A stretch of DNA of 51,138 nt from Streptomyces violascens (lineage in GTDB: Bacteria; Actinomycetota; Actinomycetes; Streptomycetales; Streptomycetaceae): the NCBI RefSeq assembly GCF_014649955.1, contig NZ_BMUA01000040.1, positions 1 through 51,138 on the forward strand, written 5' to 3'. Shown piece by piece: positions 42,647 to 50,731 of this stretch. The translations under genes and the position numbers were made by a program. Under the pieces are notes generated by a model. That model saw only the letters and a list, made by a program, of their open reading frames with translations. It was not told the DNA's origin and made no database searches. How positions within the stretch are numbered: position 1 is the first letter of the stretch; each line of letters starts with the position of its first letter.

Positions 42647-44426
42647 GGGCGCCCAGTCCTGGAGCACGCGGCCGCCTACAACCTCAAGACGGTGATGACG
42701 TTCCACCACCGGGTCGAGGAGGCCAAGGCGTTCGCGGCCAAGCTGCCCTAGACCGCAGCACAGCTGTACGACACCGAGGTCACCGCCGAAGCCCTGGCCC
42801 GGGCGGACCGGTTGCCCACCTCGCCGATCGACGCCGAGTTCTATGAACTGGAAACCGGCCGGCACGTCCCGCCCTGCCGGGTCTGGTCCGGCTGGCTGTG
42901 CGGCGACCACCTCGTCACCGAACGCCGCGAGACCCTGCGCCAGTTCGCCGACGGCACCGATGCCGGCCATCGCCGTGTGCACCGCGCCTTCCTCGCCTCC
43001 GTCCGCGTCCTGGGCGAAGGCGTCGACATCGTGGGCGAGCGCGGCGTGGAGGCGATCTGCTTCGCCGACACCCGCGGCTCCCAGGTCGAAATCGTCCAGA
43101 ACATCGGCCGTGCGCTGCGCCCCGACCCCGACGGCACCGTCAAGGTCGCGCGCGTCATCGTGCCCGTCTTCCTTGGGCCCGGTGAGAACCCCAACGACAT
43201 GATCGCCTCGGCGAGTTACGCGCCGCTGGTCGCCGTCCTCCAAGGCCTGCGCGCCCACGACGAGCCTCGTCGAGCAGCTCGCCTCCCGCGCCCTGACCCG
43301 CCGCGGACACGCGCGGAAGGAGCACGTGCAGCGCGATGCGGACGGCCGGATCATCGAGGCCGGCGACGACGGAGACGGCGGGCGGGAGCACGAGGGTGAG
43401 GATGGCGAAGAGCCGGCGCTGCTGCGCTTCTCCACCCCTCGCGATGCTGCGACGATCGCCGCTTTCCTGCGCACCCGGGTCTACCAGCCTCAGTCCCAGG
43501 TCTGGCTCGAAGGGTTCCAGGCCCTGCGCCGCTGGCGCGCCGAACACCACATCACCGGCCTGTATGCCGTCCCCTACGACACGCAGACCCGGGTCGGCCT
43601 CACCACCGCCTATCCGCTCGGCCGCTGGGTCCAGGAACAGCGCAGAGCCCTGCGCAGCGGCCGGCTCGACGACCACCGCAAACAACAGCTCGACGCCGAG
43701 GGCATGGTGTGGGAGCCGGGCGACGAAGCCTGGGAAACCAAACTCGCCCTGCTGCGTTCCTACCGGCGGGCCTTCGGGCACCTGGCACCCCGGCAGGACG
43801 CCGTGTGGGACCAGGACGGCGAACAGCTGGCGATCGGGCAGCTGATGGCGAACCTGCGCCGCACAGACGGCCTCGGCAAAAACCAGGACTCCGCAACGAC
43901 CCGAGCCGCACAGCTGACCGCGATCGACGAGGACTGGAACTGTCCGTGGCCTCTGGACTGGCAACGCCACCACCGGATCCTGCGCGACCTCGCCCAGGCC
44001 GACGGCGCCCTGCCCGACATCGCCCCCGGCGTCACCTTCGACGGCGACGACCTCGGCCGCTGGCTGACCCAGCAGCAGCGCGACTGGCACAAACTCTCCG
44101 CCGCACAGCAAAAGCGGCTCTCGCAGCTCGGCATCACTCCCGCCCCACAGCCCCCAGCCGCCCCGGCAGGCCTAGAAGCCCGGGGAGTGAGCAAGGCGCA
44201 GCAGGCCTTTCAGCGCGGCCTGGCCGCACTGATGCAATGGATCGAACGCGAGGGCGGGCGGCCCGTGCCGCGCGGCCACGCCGAAGAAATCACGGTCGAG
44301 GGCCAGACAGACACGGTGGTGGTGAAGCTGGGCGTGTGGATCACCAACACCAAGAGCCGGCGCGACAAGCTCGCCCCCGAACAACGAGCGCAGCTCGCCG
44401 AACTCGGCATCGAATGGGCCCGTTGA
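42647..44426 (+). pseudogene. DEAD/DEAH helicase with helicase-associated domains, 5'-truncated and broken
   Basis: Begins without motifs I-III at EHAAAYNLKTVMTFHHRVEE. An in-frame TAG at 42749-42751 interrupts AKLP/TAAQLY. The helicase C-terminal domain follows (LRQFADGTDAGHRRVHRAFL, VGERGVEAICFADTRGSQVE and motif VI VQNIGRALRPDPDG). Near 43262 a slip changes frame between AHDE and LVEQLASRALTRRGHARKEH. From 43326 the HA-repeat region is uninterrupted to 44426 (WLEGFQALRRWRAEHHITGL, AYPLGRWVQEQRRALRSGRL, WQRHHRILRDLAQADGALPD and others). HA proteins of this kind are common on actinobacterial chromosome arms. A fragment of a relative lies at 20261-20695. Confidence 0.85.
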
Positions 44427-44505
44427 AGGCCCCCACGCCCCAGGCCCGAAGCCAGGAGGACGGCGCTCAGGCTGCTGATCGTGGATCGAAAGCCGGGCAG
44501 ACCAG

Positions 44506-44967
44506 TTAGGAGATTTCCTCCCCGACGTAAGATCCACGCAAGTATTCGTGCACTGCTTGCTCGGGCACCCGGAACGAGCGCCCAACCCTAATTGCGGGAA
44601 GGTGCCCGCTGTGCACAATTCGGTAGACCGTCATCTTGGACACCTGCATGACGGATGCCACTTCAGCCACCGTCAGGAACTTCACCTCGCTAAGCGGTCG
44701 GCTGGTCGGGCTGGGGCGGACTTCTTGCGGGGCGGGTGCGGGCGTTGGCCGGGGCGGTCGTACCGCTTCTGCTTGCGCAGCGGACTTCGCTTCTCGCTCC
44801 GCAGCGGCAGCGACCGCCGGCGGCACGTCCGCAGTGCCGGCCATCCAGTCAAGGAGCTCTTGCTTGCGCCGGGCCAGGCTAGCTCTGTCGACCGGGACGA
44901 CGGCTTCGACTTGGTGAATCATGTTGGAGATCACCGTGTCCGGATCGATGCTGACGTGCGTGCTCAT
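44506..44967 (-). CDS. Excisionase/BldC-type HTH protein with N-terminal extension
   Basis: 153 residues. The C-terminal domain is a MerR-like HTH of the excisionase type: FLTVAEVASVMQVSKMTVYR, IVHSGHLPAIRVGRSFRVPE, QAVHEYLRGSYVG. Before it is an extension with a Pro/Ala-rich linker (RPPRPTPAPAPQE) and a helical head (VDRASLARRKQELLDWMAG). Such HTHs bind direct-repeat DNA or act in excision or development (BldC). The ATG at 44967 forms an ATGA overlap with the sigma factor stop, so it is last in a three-gene operon. Confidence 0.8.
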   Translation of the reverse strand: MSTHVSIDPDTVISNMIHQVEAVVPVDRASLARRKQELLDWMAGTADVPPAVAAAAEREAKSAAQAEAVRPPRPTPAPAPQEVRPSPTSRPLSEVKFLTVAEVASVMQVSKMTVYRIVHSGHLPAIRVGRSFRVPEQAVHEYLRGSYVGEEIS

Positions 44968-45551
44968 GCCGTCTCCCCTTTCCGTTCCTGAAGACCAACG
45001 GTGTCCGTCGATTCATCACCGTGGATGTATCCGACCTGCTCACGCAGTGTCTTGCATGCCACGGAGAGGTGCTTTCTGACCCCTGATGGACTGATCCCCA
45101 GGCGCTCCGCGATGTTCACTGGCGATGCGTCCTTGTAGAAGTGGAGCAGAGCAACCTGCCGGCGTACAGGGGGAAGGGTCTGCAGCACTTTCCAGCAACG
45201 CTCAAGGACATCACGGGCCAGAACGATGTCCGCTGGATCCGGCCCGTCCCGGTCGTACAGGCGCAGCAGTTCCGGCTTGAGCTTCTGGAGCCTTCCGGCC
45301 CGGCGGATGTTGTCGACCCACATGTTGTTCACGGTGGTGCGTAGCCAGGCTCGTTGGGCATCCGGTTCGCGGTCCGCGAGTTTTTGCCAGGATTGCGTGG
45401 CGGCGAAGAATGCCCGCGAGACCAGGTCTTCGGCTTCGGGCCGGTCGCCTCCCGTGCGCACGGTGGCGTACTGCGTCAGGGATACCTCTTCTCGTTCCCA
45501 TAACGCGGTGACCTGGGCGGTGGTCTCTTCGTCGATGTTCCGCTGGGTCAT
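44964..45551 (-). CDS. RNA polymerase sigma-70 family factor (ECF-like)
   Basis: 195 residues. Region 2: ATVRTGGDRPEAEDLVSRAF, FAATQSWQKLADREPDAQRA, WLRTTVNNMWVDNIRRAGRL. Region 4: LQTLPPVRRQVALLHFYKDA, SPVNIAERLGISPSGVRKHL (HTH), SVACKTLREQVGY. Both ends are joined to neighbours by ATGA overlaps: the membrane protein upstream and the HTH protein downstream. That order suggests the membrane protein is an envelope sensor or anti-sigma factor, though it has no recognisable anti-sigma domain. Confidence 0.9.
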   Translation of the reverse strand: MTQRNIDEETTAQVTALWEREEVSLTQYATVRTGGDRPEAEDLVSRAFFAATQSWQKLADREPDAQRAWLRTTVNNMWVDNIRRAGRLQKLKPELLRLYDRDGPDPADIVLARDVLERCWKVLQTLPPVRRQVALLHFYKDASPVNIAERLGISPSGVRKHLSVACKTLREQVGYIHGDESTDTVGLQERKGETA

Positions 45552-45838
45552 GCGCGTCCCCCGTCGTCGGCGGCCTCGGGTGAGGGGCCGACTCGGACGT
45601 GCATGGCCGGCCCTCCTCTGCCGCGTTCCTGGACCACCACCGTCCCGGCCGGAGCGTTGCGTATCAGCGCCAGGAGTGTGGTCCTGCGCTGCCATTCAGC
45701 CAGAACCTCGGCTACGGCCGCGAGAGCGGCAATCAGACATATCCACAGCCAGAACCGGGGCTGCAACGCGAGCGTCGACAGCCAGGCAGTCCAGCTTCCC
45801 CAGAGAACCTTCACACCACTGAATCGAACGAGCCCCAC
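45548..45838 (-). CDS. Small membrane protein, first gene of the sigma-factor operon
   Basis: 96 residues. Two hydrophobic segments (WTAWLSTLALQPRFWLWICL and IAALAAVAEVLAEW) are followed by a soluble tail (RTTLLALIRNAPAGTVVVQE, HVRVGPSPEAADDGG). A small tail domain facing the cytoplasm would suit contact with the sigma factor. GTG at 45838 has GAGGG some ten bases upstream; GTG at 45814 is possible. Its stop overlaps the sigma factor ATG (ATGA). Confidence 0.65.
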   Translation of the reverse strand: MGLVRFSGVKVLWGSWTAWLSTLALQPRFWLWICLIAALAAVAEVLAEWQRRTTLLALIRNAPAGTVVVQERGRGGPAMHVRVGPSPEAADDGGRA

Positions 45839-46186
45839 AAAACGCTGCCCTCACACCCAAGATTCTTTTCAACTGGTGCGGGTCCTGTCCGAATACGAGG
45901 GCTGCATCCGTGAGCTGCCCTTCGCTCAGGGGGCGCAGCTCTGCGTACGGGGGGCGCGCCGCCGCCGGGTCGGCGGCTCTGTGGGAGGCCACGCCGGGCT
46001 GCCGGCGGCGTTCTGCCACCCACCACTCCCCCACCGCCGACGCCGTGTGTGATCCTGACGGGGCGAAGTGTTCGACCCTCGTGCTTGAACGGGCGTCGCC
46101 CGCCGCACTTCCCCCGGCCCCGTACGCGCTTGCTGAAGTGCTGCGGACGGCGTTGCCTACTCCACCGAGCGAATGGCTGACTGCCC

Positions 46187-46744
46187 TTGACCACGATCAA
46201 TCCACACCCCACTACGGGCCGGATGCCGGGACGGACCTGGATCATCCGCCTGGCGGGCCACGCCGACCACACCGCGACGCTCACCTGCAGCACTACGGCC
46301 TGTCGGATGCCGCCTCGCTCACCAGATCTCGCCCGGCTCCGTGCGTTCGCCGCGGCTCACGCCGCCGCCCATGCCCGCGCCGCCGGCACCCGGTCGCAGG
46401 CCGCCTGCGCGTGCCGCGCCCAGGAGTGCGCCGCCCACGAGGCGAGCCCCGTGTCCTGTGCGGGACAGACCGTGCTGATCCTGCGTCACGACCCGTCCAT
46501 CGGCCAGGTCTGGACCTTGTCCGAGGTCTGCGCCGCCTGCGCCTCGCGGACCCCCCACACCCAGGTCATCGCCCGCACCACCTCCAGCGAGTCAAACCCG
46601 GCCGCCCAGGCGCAGCATGTGGTCCGGCCTCCCGTCGCCGGAGGCTTCTCCGCCCCCGCAGGCCCGGGCGGCCCAACGCTCGAACCCGGCACCCGGCGTG
46701 CGCCCAGGGCCCGCCAGTACCGCGACGGACGGCGCCCCACCTGA
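46187..46744 (+). CDS. Hypothetical Cys-rich protein of streptomycete accessory regions
   Basis: 185 residues from TTG 46187 (ATG 46223 also possible). Composition is protein-like: WIIRLAGHADHTATLTCS, LARLRAFAAAHAAAHARAAG, CACRAQECAAHEASPVSCAG, TVLILRHDPSIGQVWTLSEV, CAACASRTPHTQVIARTTSS. Seven or more cysteines in CxC and CxxC pairs and several His suggest a zinc-binding fold; I know of no assigned function. The tail is Pro/Arg-rich. A strong hairpin follows at 46820. Confidence 0.55.
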   Translation: MTTINPHPTTGRMPGRTWIIRLAGHADHTATLTCSTTACRMPPRSPDLARLRAFAAAHAAAHARAAGTRSQAACACRAQECAAHEASPVSCAGQTVLILRHDPSIGQVWTLSEVCAACASRTPHTQVIARTTSSESNPAAQAQHVVRPPVAGGFSAPAGPGGPTLEPGTRRAPRARQYRDGRRPT

Positions 46745-46818
46745 CCCCGCACCGGCTACGAGGCTGGCGGGCTCCCTGCGTCAGCTGCCGTCGTACGTCT
46801 GCGTCCCAGGCTTGGCTC

Positions 46819-46847
46819 GCGTGGCTGCCTCGACGAGGCAGCCACGC
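46819..46847. terminator. Long perfect GC hairpin
   Basis: CGTGGCTGCCTCG (46820-46832), one base, then its exact complement to 46846; one more pair outside gives 14-base arms. It lies 75 bases past the Cys-rich gene. Confidence 0.75.
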
Positions 46848-46889
46848 TCCCGTGCACAGATGCGGGTCCCCAAGCCGGTCCCCGGTGTC

Positions 46890-47077
46890 TCAGCCGGAGG
46901 CTTCAAGACGGTGGCGGGTATGGATGAACGAGGCCAGGCCCGCCAACTGCGGGCGCCCCAGGAGCCGGTCCAGGCCCGCTGCCTCGCCGGCCAGCACGAG
47001 CGGACGTCCGAACGGATCGGGCACCTTCCACAACGCGAACAGCGTCACCAGCGCCCCGGTGCGCAGCCGGTCGACCT
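46890..47077 (-). pseudogene. C-terminal fragment of an unrecognised protein
   Basis: Frame ending at 46890 reads VDRLRTGALVTLFALWKVPD, PFGRPLVLAGEAAGLDRLLG and RPQLAGLASFIHTRHRLEAS. It is open from just after a TAA (near 47080) and has a real protein look. The preceding part is absent; function unknown. Confidence 0.4.
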
Positions 47078-47343
47078 TTTACGACTTCCCGGCCGAGCAC
47101 TGGGTGCACTTGCGCACGACGAATCCGATCGAATCCACCTTCAGCACAGCCAAGTTGAGGACCCGGGTCACCCGCGGCGCCGGCAGCGCGGCCGCCGCCC
47201 TGGCCATGGTGTTCAAGCTCGCCGAGTCCGCCCAGGCGCGCTGGCGTGCGATCACCGCACCCCACCTCGTCGCCCTCGTCCGCGCCGGAGCACGCTTCGA
47301 ACGCGGCGTCCTGGTCGAACGCGGGGAGCCTTGTGCGGCGTGA
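47071..47343 (+). pseudogene. IS256-family transposase, C-terminal remnant
   Basis: Reads STFYDFPAEHWVHLRTTNPI then ESTFSTAKLRTRVTRGAGSA and AALAMVFKLAESAQARWRAI. This is the terminal ~90 residues of a mutator-type transposase (TTNPIESTF contains the catalytic Glu). It is a different lineage from the intact IS256 element at 13.5 kb. The rest of the element is gone. Confidence 0.85.
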
Positions 47344-47390
47344 TGGACCCCCAACTGCCGCTCAGCCAGCGGCTATCAGGTGTCCTGACT

Positions 47391-48329
47391 TCAGCGCGCT
47401 GTGCGTCCGAGCAGTCCGCTCAGCTCATGGGCGAGGGCGACCGAGGCCTCGATCTCGACCTTGCGGATCGACACGCTCTCCACGAGGAAACCGAAAGGCA
47501 TGCCGAGCTTGCGGCAGAAGGCGATCAGATCCCGGGCGTTCGCCAAACAATGCTCGTACGACTCGGCAAGCGTGTCGTCCGCGTGAAGCAGGGAGTTCTC
47601 GAGCCAGCGCGGAACCTCGACTCCGAGCCACTTGAGGAACGCCAGCGTCTTCACCGAGCCGCACACCGACAGCGTAAAGAGCACGGGCTTCGGTGCGAGC
47701 TGCCGCTCACGGCAAACGTAGTAGTAGTCGGAGACCATGCTCTTGGCCGCGTCGGCGCTGTAGATGACCTGCGAGATGAAATACGCGCATCCCGCCTCCT
47801 GCTTGGTGATCAGCCGCAGATGCTCGTCAGGGCGCTCGGTGATGGCGACGCCACCGAGCAGCAGGTCCGGACGGACGTCGCGGCGCAGGACGTGCGCCGT
47901 CGACAGGCGCGTATGTATAGCCTTGTCCTTCGAGGACGCACCCACGAAGACCCCGAGCACGCGGTCCGCATCAGCCATCCGCAGCCAGGTCCGCAACTCC
48001 GCCTCGGTGTACTTGCCGACGCACCGATAGATCACCGCAGGGCGGTTCCACTCTCCGAGATATTCCGCGTGGTACGCGGCGGGATCCATGGTCGGCAGGT
48101 AGGGGAACGGGCGTTCCTCCGGATTGCGGTCGCTCTCGTCGTCGATGTCGTAGAGCGCCAGACCATCCACGTTGAGGACGTCCAGCCGCGCCAAGGTGGC
48201 CGCGGTGATCTCTCGGATCCGCTCAGGAGCGATACTCAGGCGCGGCGGCGTGATGCCGAACAAAAGGACGCCGCTCTCGGCGTCAGTCACCAGCGTCCGG
48301 AGAGCCATGCTTTCGCTGTGATCCACCAT
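47391..48329 (-). CDS. Methylenetetrahydrofolate reductase-like protein
   Basis: 312 residues. A beta/alpha-barrel of the MetF family: GVLLFGITPPRLSIAPERIR, NVDGLALYDIDDESDRNPEE, RPAVIYRCVGKYTEAELRTW, RVLGVFVGASSKDKAIHTRL, DLLLGGVAITERPDEHLRLI, KQEAGCAYFISQVIYSADAA. The last segment (GCAYFISQ) is the typical MetF substrate region with Gln. MetF proteins reduce methylene-THF with FAD; this short divergent branch is often attached to secondary metabolism and may act on another one-carbon donor. ATG at 48329. Confidence 0.8.
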   Translation of the reverse strand: MVDHSESMALRTLVTDAESGVLLFGITPPRLSIAPERIREITAATLARLDVLNVDGLALYDIDDESDRNPEERPFPYLPTMDPAAYHAEYLGEWNRPAVIYRCVGKYTEAELRTWLRMADADRVLGVFVGASSKDKAIHTRLSTAHVLRRDVRPDLLLGGVAITERPDEHLRLITKQEAGCAYFISQVIYSADAAKSMVSDYYYVCRERQLAPKPVLFTLSVCGSVKTLAFLKWLGVEVPRWLENSLLHADDTLAESYEHCLANARDLIAFCRKLGMPFGFLVESVSIRKVEIEASVALAHELSGLLGRTAR

Positions 48330-48592
48330 GCCGCGGAAACTAGCAGCTCATCCACCAGGCGGTAGGAAAGCATCACTCTGTGAGACCGGGATCCGGTGAC
48401 GCCCCGCCCGAGGAAGCCACGGCAACAAACACCTCCTGGATCAGGAAGCCGTCGCAAGACCCTTGGCGACGTCACTCGTTCCCGTACCAAGCCCGACCGC
48501 TGCTGATCAGATCCACAGGATTTGACAATAACTCCGGCCCACTAGGGCCTGTCTGGAGTCGTGATCAGTGCGGTCAGCTTCAACCTGAGCCC

Positions 48593-48634
48593 GTGGTGGC
48601 GGTGTCCGGCTGGCCAGCTGGACACCGCCACCAC
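48593..48634 (-). terminator. 15-bp perfect hairpin after the hydrolase gene
   Basis: GTGGTGGCGGTGTCC (48593-48607) pairs exactly with 48620-48634, loop 12 bases, six bases past the stop at 48640. Confidence 0.8.
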
Positions 48635-48639
48635 TCACG

Positions 48640-49404
48640 TCAGGCCGACATGGTGACCGCGCTGCCGAGGTGCCGGGCGAAGAACCGGACCGCGCTGTCG
48701 GCCTCGAACCGGGGCAGCTCCTTGTGCTTGCCCGAGTTCACGTGGAGGGACTTTTCCTTCGAGGCGAAGGCGTCGAACAGCGCGAGACCTTCCTCGCGGG
48801 AGATGTGCTCGTCGTCCCACTGCAGGTCGAACTCGATCGGGATGGTGATCTGCTTCGCGTACCCGGCCAGGACATCGGGCCAGTGCTGGCCGAAGACCGC
48901 GGCTGTGATCCTGGGTTCGGCTGCCACGAACGGCACGCCGATCGCGGTACCCATGTTGATGCCCCAAAAGCCGACCGGGCCGTCGATGCCGATCTCCGGG
49001 AGCTCTTGAAGTGCGTCCAGGAGCGCGTGGTACTCGGGCACGGCCAGCTTCGCCAGGTGGTCGTTGTAGCGGACGACGATCGGGCCTTCCGGCTCGCAGG
49101 CCGCCCGCGCCGCGAACAGCGCGGCGATCTCCTGCTCGTCGTGCTCCGTGCGCGGCCGGTCACCGTGACCGGGCGCGTCGAGGACCGCGACGTGGAAGCC
49201 GCAGCCGTGCACCAGGCGCTGGGCCCGGCCCGACATCGCGGGGTGCTTCTTGTGATTGCCGCCGCCGTGGCCCATCAGGATCAGGGGTGCACGGTCCGCA
49301 CTGGATTCGGGGGACCAGAGGACACCGGGGACCCCGTTGACGGTGAAGTCGCGCTCGACGATGCCGTTGGAGATCGATTCGGCGGTGAAGTGCAGCGTGT
49401 TCAT
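48640..49404 (-). CDS. Alpha/beta hydrolase with Asn in place of the nucleophile Ser
   Basis: 254 residues. Fold motifs: LILMGHGGGNHKKHPAMSGR (oxyanion loop HGGG), HVAVLDAPGHGDRPRTEHDE and IVVRYNDHLAKLAVPEYHAL. The nucleophile elbow reads GFWGINMGTAIGVP, so the usual GxSxG serine is Asn150 (codon AAC at 48955-48957; AGC to AAC is a single change). The acid (QWDDEH) and His region (HKELPRFEADSAVRFF) look intact. It should not hydrolyse esters by the normal route unless the Ser is provided elsewhere. ATG at 49404 with GAAAGG upstream. Confidence 0.85.
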   Translation of the reverse strand: MNTLHFTAESISNGIVERDFTVNGVPGVLWSPESSADRAPLILMGHGGGNHKKHPAMSGRAQRLVHGCGFHVAVLDAPGHGDRPRTEHDEQEIAALFAARAACEPEGPIVVRYNDHLAKLAVPEYHALLDALQELPEIGIDGPVGFWGINMGTAIGVPFVAAEPRITAAVFGQHWPDVLAGYAKQITIPIEFDLQWDDEHISREEGLALFDAFASKEKSLHVNSGKHKELPRFEADSAVRFFARHLGSAVTMSA

Positions 49405-49702
49405 GGCGTGTTGCCTTTCAGGAGTACCTGGGTTTCGAGGCGCTCCCGGCGACACCTACGCAGATCGCCTGACCGTGGCGGCAAGAGGGAGCACCCATAC
49501 GAGTACTGCGTTCATGGGTCTCACCTCCTGGGACTGGATCACGGCCAACGGAAAGCTACCAGAACGATCACCAGTGCGACCATGCCTTTCCACTGGCACA
49601 TGATCAGGACCTCCAGGCAGAACCTGGACCAGCGACTTGCCTCGAGCCGCGATCAATTGATCGGGACAGAGCCTCGGCTCGTCGGCCTGGTAGAACGCTC
49701 AG
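49405..49702. other. Promoter region and IS5-left-end area
   Basis: No convincing gene. It holds the promoter of the hydrolase gene (minus strand) and, next to 49703, the probable left end of the IS5-type fragment; no inverted-repeat partner is visible. Confidence 0.3.
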
Positions 49703-50000
49703 GTGACACGACGTGAGCTGAGCGATGACGAGTGGGTGTTAATCGAGCCGCTCTTGCCGATCGGGCGGTACGGCCCCTATCCGCAGCGCTTGTGCGAGCA
49801 GTTCGAGGGCGTCATCTGGCGGTTCCGCACTGGTAGCCAGCGGCGGGAGATGTCCGGGGAGTTCGGGGCCTGGCAGACGGTCTACGACCGGTTCGCTCAG
49901 TGGCGCGACGCCGGCGTGTTCGCCGCGATGATGGACGGGATGATCGCCGAGACCGCCCGGCACGGCCGAACGTCAGTGGAACCAGACGAGCGGAGTGAGA
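49703..50000 (+). pseudogene. IS5-family transposase, N-terminal fragment
   Basis: TRRELSDDEWVLIEPLLPIG, RYGPYPQRLCEQFEGVIWRF, RTGSQRREMSGEFGAWQTVY and FAQWRDAGVFAAMMDGMIAE are the N-terminal DUF4096-type domain of IS5-group transposases. After about 49985 the reading is no longer transposase-like, so the DDE domain is missing. The C-terminal remnant at 4635 is of the same broad family. Confidence 0.85.
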
Positions 50001-50078
50001 CCGAAAGTTGCCTCTCGCCCGGATGTCCCAGGGCAGGATGATCCAGAGATCACCTGGTACTTGGGATGGAGTCTGACG

Positions 50079-50483
50079 ATGTCCTAGGACGACGTCCGCG
50101 AGGGCCTGCGGTACAGCAAGGATCACGAGTGGGTGCGGAGCGAAGGGAGCGGAGTGGCGGTGGTGGGGCTCACCGCTTTCGCGGTGGACCAGCTCGGGGA
50201 TGTGACATTGGTGGCCATTGATTGCCGTGTGGGCGACAAGATCTCCGCTGGTCGTGCCTTTGGCACAGTGGAGTCGGCCAAAACGCTGTCCGACGTCTTA
50301 ACGCCGGTCAGCGGTGAGGTGGTCGCCGTCCATAGCGAGCTGGAGCAGTCTCCGGAGTCGGTCAACCACGACAACTACGGAGAGGGTTGGCTCATTAAGG
50401 TCAAGGTGTCGGATCCAGGCGAAGTGGGCCGATTGATGGACGCCGACACCTACGCCGCTCTCCTCGAGACCGCGGCCCACTAA
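50079..50483 (+). pseudogene. gcvH: Glycine cleavage system H protein with amber codon at position 3
   Basis: Lipoyl-carrier protein of the glycine cleavage system, shuttling the aminomethyl group between P, T and L proteins. ATG TCC TAG: the natural start at 50079 (GGAG seven bases upstream) is followed at codon 3 by a stop (50085-50087), after which the frame continues DDVREGLRYSKDHEWVRSEG. The rest is intact: GLTAFAVDQLGDVTLVAIDC, FGTVESAKTLSDVLTPVSGE with the lipoyl Lys (ESAK), and NHDNYGEGWLIKVKVSDPGE. Otherwise only a late GTG at 50133 (or CTG at 50106) could start, removing the first strand. Probably an inactive extra copy; P and T proteins are not in the window. Confidence 0.85.
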
Positions 50484-50509
50484 GCGACCGCGGTTCGGTG
50501 GCCCGGAGC

Positions 50510-50548
50510 AGCGGCCGTCTGGTCCACGACCAAGAGTGGCCGGCCGCT
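50510..50548 (+). terminator. Possible hairpin after gcvH
   Basis: AGCGGCCG (50510-50517) pairs with CGGCCGCT (50541-50548), loop 23 bases. The wide loop makes it a weak candidate. Confidence 0.35.
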
Positions 50549-50682
50549 TCCCTCGCACTGCCGCGTGCAGTCTTCACGACGTGATCGGGGCGGGGCCTCG
50601 CGGCCCAGCCCCCATGCGATAGGCGTCAGTCGACGGAAGGTTCAAACCTCCAGCTGGCTGACCTGTCGCAAGGTTGAGCGTT

Positions 50683-50701
50683 GTCACCGAAGATTGGTGA
50701 C
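50683..50701. promoter_or_regulatory. Inverted repeat before the last gene
   Basis: GTCACC (50683-50688), 7 bases, GGTGAC (50696-50701), about 30 bases before the start codon at 50732. It could be an operator. Confidence 0.35.
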
Positions 50702-50731
50702 CATGCGGTTCCCAGCCGTCAAGATTCCCCT

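Noticed and set aside
4635..50000. The IS5 C-terminal piece (4.6 kb) and N-terminal piece (49.7 kb) as halves of one element
   Set aside because: Too little overlap to judge; they may be different IS5 groups and no shared terminal repeat was seen.
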